Shown in pieces: positions 32,173 to 42,888 of a DNA stretch of 64,000 nt; the stretch's first letter is position 1; the number at the start of each line of letters is the position of its first letter. The translations under genes and the position numbers were made by a program. The DNA lies in the NCBI GenBank assembly GCA_037893245.1, contig JBAIAA010000261.1:62001-126000 (forward strand), read 5' to 3'. The notes under the pieces are model-generated. The model had not been told where the DNA came from and ran no database searches. It saw only the letters and a program-made list of their open reading frames with translations. This stretch comes from Crossaster papposus (lineage: Eukaryota > Echinodermata > Asteroidea > Velatida > Solasteridae).

Positions 32173-33262
32173 CTGCTTCCGTTTGTTTATGGTGTAAATC
32201 GAGGAGTTTCTTTTGTTTCTCTCGATAATTTCCTTTTGGACTTTTTCCGATGGCTCTCTTTGGTTTTGTACACGAATCTCAATCGAGGACGTCCTTGATT
32301 TTAACCCTGACCCCAATTCACCTTCGTGTCGCCAGGCATGTGTCCTTCATTTACACCATAAACAAACGCAACGTGTAATGTACATTGAATGTAAACGACA
32401 GGTAAAACGTAGAAATACGTGTCCGATGTAAACAACCTAAAATTGTTCGTCTTTTATCAGGAACGGCAATACGTTATATGTTGGTTTCCTTTCAACCAGA
32501 TGTTTAAAATAGGTTAAGTTAAGTAAAACATCAAAAACATAACATTTTCGGGGATTTAATTCCTCAATGTTGAACATTTGCTTTCAAATGCTGTGACGTC
32601 ATCAAACCGAAAGTTGGGTGCTGCTAATAAAGGATTTTTTATATTTCAATGCGTTATTTGAACTCCTTGGTAAACAGCCTATCCTATCCAAACTAAGTTG
32701 GTATTCCCTTCCTTTTTTTACTAATGTCGTCACCATGCAAACCGGAAATAAATTGTATACGTGTACCTAAATGTACCTGTTATGATACTGAAATATATCA
32801 TACCATAACTATCGTGATTTTAGTTTTTGTTCTGGCATAAATATGCAACTGAACTATAACTCGGCAGTGTCTACAGGTTTTCGCGGCTATTTAAACAAGT
32901 CATTCAAATTCGCAAACTCTTACATTCCATTTCTTTTTACACTATGTTTTACCAAACCAGATCGAGTTCGTCCAAGCTGTTGCCGAAAGGCAGCATTCAG
33001 AGATCGAATTTGTCTTATATCAATCGATTTTAAACTTATGTTAAATGATTATAAATAAGTCTGATGTGTCCTTGTCCATACAATTACTGTTGGCAAATTA
33101 AAATAAAGAGTATATGGCTGTATTCCTAAGGATTTCCTGACACGGATTACCGGGTTATTGGACCGAAAATGCTCGGTAGTTTGTTAATTGTACCAAAAAG
33201 TATATAAGGGGGGGCTTTAATTGTTTTTGGTTGGGTGTAATTAGAATATCAATGGAGATCGT
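32173..33262. other. Old repeat with inverted GTTTGTTTATGGTGTAAAT ends, then unannotated sequence
   Basis: gtttgtttatggtgtaaat at about 32180 reappears inverted at about 32348 (atttacaccataaacaaac), bounding a 190-bp segment. The same phrase occurs at 30947, and a related ttggttttgtacacga phrase occurs near 60035. The rest is AT-rich without a called gene. Confidence 0.45.
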
Positions 33263-33269
33263 GGCTTAC

Positions 33270-33315
33270 CTGCGAGTGCCGATACCACCAGAAGAGAAAG
33301 CATCGCTCCGTCCAT
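33270..33315 (-). CDS. Candidate first coding exon encoding a signal peptide
   Basis: On the minus strand the ATG at 33315 opens MDGAMLSLLVVSALA, a short N-region, a hydrophobic core and a small-residue A-L-A end typical of a secretory signal peptide. A strong 5' splice site (G|GTAAGCC) then follows at 33269, with the codon split after one base. Upstream on the same strand a TGACGTCA octamer lies about 120 bp from the ATG. I could not find the next exon to the left with confidence. It could be a genuine first exon of a secreted protein gene or an isolated remnant. The exon is too short for homology. Confidence 0.35.
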
Positions 33316-33559
33316 CCTCCTAGACTGTACGGATGCAAGTAACAAATCTTCGAAGATCGCGTCATTGATTGCACGAACACTCCTACAGATCACGTGTCCC
33401 ACTATGGGCATAGGCCTAGCAAGACATGCAACGCGTACAGTCTGACGTCACTGTACGAGGCTTTAATTTGAGCTATAGTAGCTCGCTTAATGTAATGAAG
33501 TGGGCAGGTGCGTGCTATTTTTTATCACAGTTGCTTGCTGGCATGTCCAATATGGCTAA

Positions 33560-34740
33560 CATCTGAATTTCAGCCAATAGAAAGCCACCACGAGATATCT
33601 TATTTACAATATCACATTCCTCAGAGCTGACACTTTTAGCGCTTTTAAAACGTGATAATAATTGACCATTATGTAGACGTCATAATGATCGTTGCCGTTC
33701 CGCCTGGGTTGGAGTAGGTGGAACGTGGATTGCGTGCTTGGCTCCCGGGAAAGTGTTATAATACCAAGGGGAAAGTTGGTCCTTTTTTCGTTTATCCGTT
33801 TGAAACATAAAGATCCACAGAATATACAAGATTAAGGTAACATGGGAATAAAAGAAGAGATTCCAATCTTCTTAAATATAGCAAACGTTAAGATAAATAG
33901 GTGATTAGTTTTGCAGAATTAATCAATTAATAGAATTGCCTCTTCGTGAAAACGAAAAAACTATAAATTAGCAAATTCGCCCGTGGCTGTGAGAGTCAGA
34001 ATGTATACATTTCCCATTGCGCCCCAAATTCGCCTGTTCGTGAAAACGCTAAAAGCCAGTACGCGCCAAATTCGCCAAATTCGTCTCTTCGTGAAAACGC
34101 TAAAGTCAGTACGCGCACAAAAGCGCCCCTTCATAAACACGTTGAAGTCAACGTGAAAACGCAAAACGGCACTTGAGGATCAATTTTCCCATTCGTTATT
34201 AGGTTAATTGGGATTTTAATGATTTTTTTGGATGTATAACTTCACCAGGTTGTAGATATTGCAATATTTAATCGTTTTCATCAAAAAAAATAATATTGAT
34301 CAATAGACGATTTGTTCATGAAATTCGCCCCTTCGTGAAAACGGTGACGAAATGTATCAGAGAAAAGAAGATATTCTACTTTTCTTAAAAATGTGTGTGA
34401 GCGAAAGAAGAAAAAAACAATACATTTTCAAATGTACGAATTCGTCCCTTCGTGGAAACGCAAAACGTACTCGAGGATAGATTCGCCCAATCGTTAATTG
34501 CGCTAATTTTGATTTTAATGATGTTTTTGATAGAATAACCGGGTTAAAGATATTAAAATATAATCGTTTTCACACAAAAACAAATTAACAAATATCGATT
34601 AACAGACGATTGTTTACGAACAATTCATGAAATGATTTTTATATCGCAATTGTTACAGTTATTGATAAAATTGTACAGCCCGAAGAAATATTAAAAATAG
34701 GAGTATTCATATCCTGAGAAAATAGCGGCCGCTACGAGCA
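33560..34740. repeat. Local duplication, P/Q segment copy 1
   Basis: Begins cagccaatagaaagccacca and includes gtcataatgatcgttgc, ttccgcctgggttgga, then the AATTCGCCCCTTCGTGAAAACG-rich part, and ends near cggccgctacgagcaaacac. Copy 2 is at 39190-40250 in the same order. Confidence 0.8.
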
Positions 34741-34789
34741 AACACAGCATGTAGTACTTGAGGGTACACGTCCAGGCACCCAGTCCATT

Positions 34790-35862
34790 CGTACCCTTAT
34801 TTCTATAATATTTTTATAATTGGAAAAAATATGAGTAGCTAGAATGGCCACAACTAATAATCAGTCCCATGAACGCAATCTTTGCAGAAAAACGACAAAA
34901 GCCATCCCTAAAACCAGACGCATGAAGACTGAATAAGCGTAACAGCTATTAAACCCGAATACATGTATTGTACATTTTTAGGATTCGTGCGTCGGAAGAA
35001 TAAAATTACTGTCTATATGCATTTGTGTCATAGATGACATAGAGCAGGCTTGGTACGTCTGCCATAATCTATAGACGGGAATAGAAATAAAAACAATTAT
35101 ACCACAAATAACAAAACATCGATAGCGGACAAGTTCCCGTGTCAAAATCGAAATCTGTTTCAGCGTAAAACTACCTGAACAAATCAGTATACCATTAAAA
35201 ATCCTTGCACAAGTTTGGACCGATTCCAGAGTTATACCGCTGAACACGTCGGTGGTTTATTGGTAAGAAATGATTCCTTAAATTCCTTTACAGTTTACAT
35301 TTCTTTGTCATTTTTCAAATCTGCCTGCCGCTGCTGGCGATATGCCCGCGGTGGAATACAACATTTTACGCAACACAAGAAGTACACAAACATTCCCCCG
35401 TTCCTCCAATATGAAGCAATTAATATGGCAATCATTGCGCATCCAGAATGTTGTGGTTTCTTCTGAGGTTTTTAAAGGGGGGTGCGTTAGGTAACAATAG
35501 TCTAGGGACTGTATAGGTATGGGGGACTAAGGGGGGGGTCGTTCGGTCCCCTGTATTGCCGGGTAGAGCCGTCAGAGAATGGACCTATTGTTAGTTTTAT
35601 ATAGCTTCCCGTGAGAGAAATCACTAATGAGACGACAATTTTCAAATAAATCATGCGCCGCGGAAGGGTTCGGGCACAAAAAGCGGACGTAGTGTTCGTG
35701 CAAAATATTTGATAAATTCAACACGAAATGTGTTGAATTCATCATTTTATTAGTCGAAATCCCAAGTTTTAAAGAGTAGGCACTGACCGCACACTTTTAC
35801 TGTTGGTACAGCACTCTAGTTTTAGGCGTGTATTAGTGATTGGTTAGACTGTTAGAGCTTAC
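34790..35862. repeat. Local duplication, R segment copy 1
   Basis: Starts at atttctataatatttttataattgg and includes gcaatctttgcagaaaaacgac, ggattcgtgcgtcgga, caagtttggaccgattccag, a TTTATTG|GTAAG splice-donor-like site, the ctgcctgccgctgctggcgatatg segment, and gtgcgttaggtaacaatagtctaggg. Copies 2 and 3 are at 37360-38440 and 40545-42315. A minus-strand frame of 88-89 codons (MFSGITLESVQTCARIFNG...) is open in copies 1 and 2 but disrupted in copy 3. I cannot name it and do not call it a gene. Confidence 0.8.
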
Positions 35863-37094
35863 TAGTCCAGAGAAAATAAGTTTTGACCTCACACAAATTG
35901 CAATAGAATATTTTTCACCGCAGTGCACTTCTATAAGGTCCCTAGAATGACATACTAAAAATCTCAAAAATTAGTCATGGAAATATGACTAATTTGCATA
36001 GATCGTTAATCCCTGCCGCGTAATATATTTATTCCTATATTTGGGTATATTTTTTTTTTTATTTTTTTTTTAAAGTTTATTTTGGTGATTCTACTTACAT
36101 ATCCTTACTCCAATAACATTTTCTAAAGCATGAGTGACTGAATAATTATGTGTACATAGTAACTATCCAAAATGACAACTTCGTGAACCCATAAAATGTG
36201 CGCACATTACACTGTCTCCAGATATCATCAAGTAGTCAGTACTATTGGTGAGCTTCAATTTCACCAAGTTGCTTACTGGCACAGTTATCATATTAAAACC
36301 TTATGAACAATCATATGAACAATGATAACATTGTGATATTTAGCCCAGCAAACAAAAACTGGGGAAATTGGTGTGTCCATGAATTAGGCGCCATGTAGTT
36401 AAAGGGTTGCCTAACATTTGAGACTTAAACAAGTTCAAGAAAATCCCCAAAATACATTTTAACGTAGATATGATTATTGTAAGCAACAAAAATCTTTAAT
36501 TTGGGGGGTTTCCTTGAACTTGTTCAAGTCTCTCACTCTCGGCAACCCTTCACCTATCTTTTAGCCCAATTTATGGACACACCATTACCCCAGGTTTTGT
36601 TTTCTGGGCTAATATCATAATGTTATCATTGTTCATGATTTTCCATAAGGTTTTAATAGGATAACTGCCAGTAAGCAACTTTGTGAATTTGAAGCTCGTC
36701 AGTACTGACTACTTGATGATATCTGGAGACAAGGTAAATGTGTGCAAATTATAGAATATAATTGTAGTCATTTTGGACCATTACTATATTTTCATAATTA
36801 TTCAGTCACTTAAAAGCTTTAGAAAATGTTATTGAAGTAAGGATGTGTAAGTAGAATCACCAAAATAAACTTAAAAAAACCAATAATAATAATATACCCA
36901 AATATAGGATTAAATATATTACGCAGCAGGGATTAACGATTTATGTAAATTAGTCATATTTCCACCACTTGGATTTTTTGAGATTTTTAGTATTTCATTC
37001 TAGGGACCTCATGGAAGTGCACTGTGGTGAAAAATATTCTATTGCAATTTGTGTGAGGTCAACAAAACAAAATTAAGTAAGTTTCCCTGGACTA
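35863..37094. mobile_element. Large fold-back element 1 (TAGTCCAG...CTGGACTA)
   Basis: The ends are TAGTCCAG at 35863-35870 and CTGGACTA at 37087-37094. The two halves are inverted repeats over roughly 500 bp: ggtccctagaatgacatac, atatgactaatttgcat, gttaatccctgc, and gatatcatcaagtagtcagta all reappear reversed. It splits the duplicated block between R and S; the paralogous joins at 38700 and 42316 are uninterrupted, showing the insertion. No coding capacity. Confidence 0.85.
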
Positions 37095-37350
37095 TACCCT
37101 ACAACATAAAAACAACATTCCTAAAGCACGCCCTAAAGCATTCGGATTGCATTACAACCTGACCTGCAGCTAGTACACGGAAAGTGAACATTGGATGAAG
37201 TCAGATACTGATTCACCTAACAGTCCTCAATCTCCCAAAATCAATATGATTTGCACACACCCTAGGGAGTAGGGGTTAAACCAGCAAGTGAATGTGCAGT
37301 GTTCACAGTATGTACACAGTATTTCATTTGTCAGTTACTATCGTTGGAAT
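37095..37350. repeat. Local duplication, S segment copy 1
   Basis: taccctacaacataaaaacaac, gcctaaagcattcggattgca-like phrase, cctgacctgcagctagtacacgg, cacctaacagtcctcaat. Copies 2 and 3 are at 38699-39185 and 42316-42750. Confidence 0.8.
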
Positions 37351-37359
37351 TAATAATTA

Positions 37360-38440
37360 TTATAATATGTTTATAATTGGAAAAAAATATGAGTAGCTAG
37401 AATGACTACAACTAATTATCAGTCCCATGAACGCAATCTTTGCAGAAAAACGACAAGAGCCATTTCTAAAACCAGACACATAAAGACTGAATAAGCGTAA
37501 CAGATATTAAACATGAATACATGTATTATACATTTTTAGGATTCGTGCGTCGGAATAAAATTACTGTCTATATGCATTTGTGTCATAGATGACATAGAGC
37601 AGGCTTGGTACGTCTGCCATAATCTATAGACGAGAATAGAAATAAAAACAGTTATACCACAAATAACAAAACATCGATAGCGGACAAAATGTTCCCGTGT
37701 CAAAATCGAAATCTGTTTCAGTGTAAAACTACTTGAACAAATCAGTATACCATTAAAAATCCTTGCACAAGTTTGGACCGATTCCAGAGTTATACCGCTG
37801 AACACGTCGGTGGTTTATTGGTAAGACATTATTTGATGGATTCCTCAAATTCCTTTACGGTTTACATTTCTTTGTCATCTTTCAGATCTGCCTGCCGCTG
37901 CTGGCAATATGCCTGCGGTGGAACACAACAATTTACACAACACAAGAAGTACACAATGGCGCGTTCCAGCCTCGATGGCTAGATAAATATGCAATTAATG
38001 GGGCGGAGCGATCCCCCCCCCCCCCCCCCCCCACACCCTCCTTTCTGGCAATAATTGCGATTGCGGAATGTTGTGGTTTCTTTTGAGGTTTTCAAGGGGG
38101 TGCGTTAGGTAACAATAGTCTAGGGAGTGTATAGGTATGGGGGCCTAGAGCTGCCAGAGAATAAACCTATTGTTAGTTTTATATAGCTTTCCGTGAGAGG
38201 ACTCACTAATGAGACGACAACTTTCAAACAAATCATGCGCCGTGGAAGGGTTCGGGCACAAAAAGCGGATGCAATGTTCGTGCAAAATATCTGATAAATT
38301 CAACACGAAATGTGTTGAATTCATCATTTTAATGGTTGAAATTCCAAGTTTTAAAGAGTAGGCACTGATAGCAAGAAAGTGTTTAGAAAAGTGTTTACTC
38401 GCTAAACACAGTTTTTGCAGTGTATTAGAGTGATTAGTTA
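37360..38440. repeat. Local duplication, R segment copy 2
   Basis: Same landmarks as copy 1. It includes a run of C at about 38010-38031 that the other copies lack, and a short deletion around gggggcctagagctgcc. Confidence 0.8.
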
Positions 38441-38695
38441 AGCTAGGAGCACACGACACGCAAACTTTGGCGTTGACTGGCGTTTTTTGCCGCAACAGTC
38501 CTGAACGCCTGAAAAATCCCTCGTCTGCTACTAACGCGCGTTGGAGAACGCGACTTGCCGCTACTTGCCGCAACTCAACGCCAGATATCCATCAAGTTTG
38601 ATTTTTGACGCGCGTTAACGCGCTTCAACGTCGTTAACTCTTGCGGCAAAAAACGCCAGTCAATGCCAAAGTTTACGTGTCGTGTGCTCCCAGCT
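38441..38695. mobile_element. MITE with AGCTAGGAGCACACGACACG ends
   Basis: A 255-bp near-palindrome: ttggcgttgactggcgttttttgccgcaa is inverted near the right end. TTA flanks both sides (38438-38440 and 38696-38698). Copy 1 of the block has ggttagactg at this place, so the empty site is known. A 3-bp TTA duplication fits PIF/Harbinger-type MITEs. Confidence 0.85.
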
Positions 38696-38698
38696 TTA

Positions 38699-39185
38699 GA
38701 CTGTTAGAGCATATACCCTACAACATAAAAACAACATTCCACGCCCTAAAGCATTCGGATTGCAATACAACCTGACCTGCAGCTAGTACACGGAAAGTGA
38801 ACATTGGATAAAGTCAGATACCGATTCACCTAACAGTCCTCAATCCTTCAAAATCAATATGATTTTGCACACACCCTAGGGAGTAAGGGTTAAACCAGCA
38901 AGTGAATGCGCAGTGTTCACAGTTTGTACATAGTATATCATTTGTCAGTTATTATCGTTGGAATTAAGCAGCAACAGTTCTTAAAATCTAAGGAATGGTG
39001 CTTGACACGAAAACTAAATAACCTGACGAAGTTTAGCTCTGTGATTGCTGTATTATTCTAAGAAAATAATATTCTAAGATTTATATTTTGAACCAACTAC
39101 TAACAGAATTTTAACAAAATGCGTCTCTAATGAGACGCATTTTTTGGAACTTATTTTGTTGCATGCCAGAAGAAAAAATCCACAG
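38699..39185. repeat. Local duplication, S segment copy 2
   Basis: As copy 1, but longer on the right, where it includes the AAAATGCGTCTC-TAAT-GAGACGCATTTT hairpin (39116-39143). It ends near gttgcatgccagaagaaaaaatc. Confidence 0.8.
39116..39143. other. Perfect 12-bp hairpin followed by T run
   Basis: AAAATGCGTCTC and GAGACGCATTTT around a TAAT loop. A slightly diverged copy lies at 42679-42706 in S copy 3, with G-T pairs. Function unknown. Confidence 0.6.
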
Positions 39186-39189
39186 CCAA

Positions 39190-40250
39190 TTTCAGCCAAT
39201 AGAAAACCACCACGGGATCTCTTATTTACAATATCACATTCCTCAACGCTGACACTTTTAGCGCTCTTGAAACTTGATAATTGACCATTATGTAGGCGTC
39301 ATAATGATCGTTGCGTTCCGCCTGGGTTGGAATGGGTGGAACGTGGATTGCGTGTTAGGCTCGCGGGGACGTATTATAATACCGCGTGTAAAGTTGGTCC
39401 TTTTTTCGTTTAGCATTTTGAATTGTAAATATGAATATAATATGCAAGATAAATGTATCAGAAAGAAAGAAAAAATATTCTACTTTTCTTAAATAATGCA
39501 AATCGTATAACAAAATTGTGATAAGTTTTGCAGGATTAATCAGTTAGGCTAAAGATACGATAAACCATTTGCAGATATCGAAACATTTTACTACCGAATT
39601 ATTGAAAAATATCTTACTTCATTTGAAAGTAAATAATGATTGTATGCATCCAGCAAAAAGATTGCGCTAGATATCCTGTAATTGTTCCGCCGGACGGCGA
39701 TCGCGAAAAAAAACCCAACATATTGAAACTACTGCACAACGCCGGTTGAAAACGAACGCCGTTTTTCTCAACATCCATGATTGTAAAACTTCGGAAAGGG
39801 CAGTTAAACGATATTTACTAGAAAATACAACCCCCAAAATCCGTCCACCCATTCATGGCAATTCAAGCAATTGTCAATTGTATCCTACCTTTAAGATAAG
39901 TGTCTGTTTGTGAAAGCGAAAGAAAAACAAACAATACATTTGCTAAAGTGTATGAATTCGCCCCTTCGTGGAAACACAAAACGTACATGAGGATAAATTT
40001 GCCAAACCGTTAATTGCGTTAATTGTGATTTTAATGATTTATTTGATAGAACAACCGGGGTTAAAGATATTAAAATATAATCGTTTTCACAAAATATCGA
40101 CTAACAGACGATTGTTTACGAACAATTCATGAAATGATTTTTATATCGCAATTGTTACAGTTATTAATAAAATCATACAGCCCGAAAATATATTAAAAAT
40201 ACATGTACATGTACTAATATTCAAAGCTTGAGGGAAAAAACGGCCGCTAC
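39190..40250. repeat. Local duplication, P/Q segment copy 2
   Basis: Matches 33560-34740 in order and carries a TTAA-type MITE at 39551-39890. Confidence 0.8.
39551..39890. mobile_element. TTAA-type MITE in P/Q copy 2
   Basis: Left end aaagatacgataaaccatttgc (degraded) and right end tcctacct followed by TTAA at 39891-39894. The interior matches the family (ccggacggcgatcgcg, ttgaaaacgaacgcc, atgattgtaaaacttcgg, acgatatttacta). P/Q copy 1 does not have it. Confidence 0.8.
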
Positions 40251-40301
40251 GAGCAAACACAGTAGTACTTGAGGGTACACGTCCAGACAGCGATATTTTT
40301 T

Positions 40302-40503
40302 CTGCAGGTAGGTTGGTACATAAGCCAATCAGAACACAGATGATGTTGACGTCATCGATGATGTTAGAGTTGTCTGGGACAACCCTATCCCTAACCCCTA
40401 ACCCTGGTCAGATCCCAGACAACTCCAACATCATCGATGACGTCAACACCATCTGTGTTCTGATTGGCTAATAATTGTACACTATGTACCAACCTACCTG
40501 CAG
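40302..40503. mobile_element. Fold-back MITE with telomere-like loop, copy 1
   Basis: Ends CTGCAGGTAGGTTGGTACAT and its inverse. Arms of about 80 bp pair through ccaatcagaacacagatg, gacgtcatcgatgatgtt and agttgtctggga. The loop holds ccctatccctaacccctaaccc, a degenerate CCCTAA tract. Confidence 0.88.
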
Positions 40504-40544
40504 AAGAAAGAAATTCGCGCGCGTCGCGGCACCCAGTCCACTCG

Positions 40545-42315
40545 GACCTTTATTTCTATAATATTTTTATAATTGGAAAAAATATGAGTAGCTAGAATGG
40601 CCACAACTAATAATCAGTCCCATGAACGCAATCTTTGCAGAAAAACGACAAAAGCCATCCCTAAAACCAGACGCATGAAGACTGAATAAGCGCAACAGCT
40701 ATTAAACCTGAATACATGTATTATACATTTTTAGGATTCGTGCGTCGGAAGAATAAAATTACTGTCTAAATTCAAATGCATTTGTGTCATAGATGACATG
40801 GAGGCCTGCTCGGTACGTCTGCCAGAATCTACAGACGAGAATAGAAATAAAAACAGTTATACCACAAATAACAAAACATCGACAGCGGACAAAAAGTTCC
40901 CGTGTCAAAATCGAAATCTGTTTCAGTGTAAAACTACCTGTACAAATCGGTATACCATTAAAAAATCCTGCCACAAGTTTGGACCGATTCCAGAGTTATA
41001 ACGCTGAACACGTCGGTGGTTTATTGGTAAGAAATGATTTCTCAAATTCCTTTACAGTTTACATTTCTTTAGCCCCTTTCACACTAGACGATTTCCCCGG
41101 CAATTCCCCGGGGAATTGCCGGGGAATTTTGGTCGGTCTGTTCACACTGCCAAAGAAATCCCGGGAAACTGCTTTTCCCCGGGAAATATTTACCCCTGCT
41201 CGGGAGTAGGGTTAAAGGAGAAATCCCCGGGGTTTAACGTTTTTCCCGGGGAAAAGCAACTAGTGTGAACGTCGCAGGGTTTGAACTTACCCCACCTTTT
41301 TGCGTCCACGGGTAATCTCGAAAGGTCACAGGGTCACAAATAGCGAGCCAAATAATTCGCGCGGTGACTTAGTATTGTAATGAAGTACCTTTCAAACTTT
41401 TCGTAAATATATTTACAGTTAAGTACAAAAAACAAATAATAACGTTTGAAAATTATACAAATAATTTAATTTTAAAGAATATGAGCAAAATGAATGGTTT
41501 TAATATTTAATAAAAGAAGTGTCGTGAACAAGACTGTGTTTAGCTTCCTTCTCGTGTACGTGTATTTATAATTTCCCGGGGTTTGATGGCCAGTGTGAAA
41601 CGACCGTGCATATTCCCGGGAAATAGTGTCCCCGGGAGTTACCAAATGGGTCTAGTGTGAACGGTTGCTGGGGTGTTGGTGGGGTTAAAAATCCCAGGGA
41701 ATTTCCCGGGGATTTATTTCCCGGGGATTGGCTCTGCAGTGTGAAAAGGGCTTTTGTCATCTTTCAGATCTGCCTGCCGCTGCTGGCGATATGCCCGCGG
41801 TGGAACACAACATTTTACGCAACACAAGAAGTACACTCCCCCGTTCCGCCAATATGAAGCAATTAATGTGGCAATCATTGCGCTTCCAGAATGTTGTGGT
41901 TTCTTTTGAGGTTTTTAAGGGGGTGCGTTAGGTAACAATAGTCTAGGGAGTGTATATGTATGGGGGACTAATAAGGGGGAGTCGCTCGGTCCCCTGTATT
42001 GCCGGGTATAGAGCCGCCAGAGAATGGTCCTATTGTTAGTTTTATATAGCTTATCATGAGAGGACTCTCTAATGAGACGACAATTTTCAAATAAATCATG
42101 CGCCGCGGAAGGGTTCGGGCACAAAAAGCGGACGCAGTGTTCGTGCAAAATATCTGATAAATTCAACACGAAATGTGTTGAATTCATCATTTTAATGGTT
42201 GAAATTCCAAGTTTTAAAGAGTAGGCACTGACCGCACACTTATAATGTTGATACAGCACTCTAGTTTTAGGCGTGTAGGCCTACGTATATATTGGAGTGA
42301 TTGGTTATATAGACT
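40545..42315. repeat. Local duplication, R segment copy 3
   Basis: Same landmarks as copies 1 and 2, with a 682-bp MITE inserted at 41071. The acceptor-like ctttcag before atctgcctgccgctgctgg is kept. Confidence 0.8.
41071..41752. mobile_element. MITE with AGCCC(C/T)TTTCACACT ends in R copy 3
   Basis: Left AGCCCCTTTCACACT, right AGTGTGAAAAGGGCT. TTT flanks both sides (41068-41070 and 41753-41755). Copies 1 and 2 read atttctttgtcat across the site. The interior is rich in CCCGGGGAA and its complements. No coding capacity. Confidence 0.85.
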
Positions 42316-42750
42316 GTTAGAGCATATACCCTACAACATAAAAACAACATTCCACGCCCTAAAGCATTTCGATTGCAATACAACCTGACCTGCTAGTAGT
42401 AGCTAGTAGTACACGGAAAGTGAACATTGGATAAAGTCAGATACCGATTCACCTAACAGTCCTCAATCCTCCAAAATCAATATGATTTTGCACACACCTT
42501 AGGGTTAAACCAGCAAGTGAATGTGCAGTGTACACACAATATATAATTTTTCAGTTACTATCATTGGAATTAAGCAGCAACAGTTCTTAAAATCTTTAGC
42601 TCTGTGATTGCTGTATTATTCTAAGAAAACAATATTCTAAGATTTAGATTTTGAACCAACTACTAATGGAATTTTAACAAATTGTGTCTCTAATGAGACG
42701 CATTTTTTGGTGACTTATTTTATTGCATGCCAGAAGAAAAAATCAACAGC
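42316..42750. repeat. Local duplication, S segment copy 3
   Basis: Landmarks as copies 1 and 2. It ends near gcatgccagaagaaaaaatcaacagc. Confidence 0.8.
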
Positions 42751-42888
42751 GAGTACAAATAGAGTTACTTGTACTAATATCGTTACATCAAGTAGGCTTT
42801 TGAATAATAATTTGGTTGGTAACTTTTGGGATATTTCAAAAAGGTAGACTTATTTCTGTATTTTGTGTACTGGAAATGACACGTATTT

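Noticed and set aside
32020..32316. 117-codon minus-strand Ser/Thr/Arg-rich frame
   Set aside because: Most of it is the GGTACGAGTTGAC minisatellite in translation.
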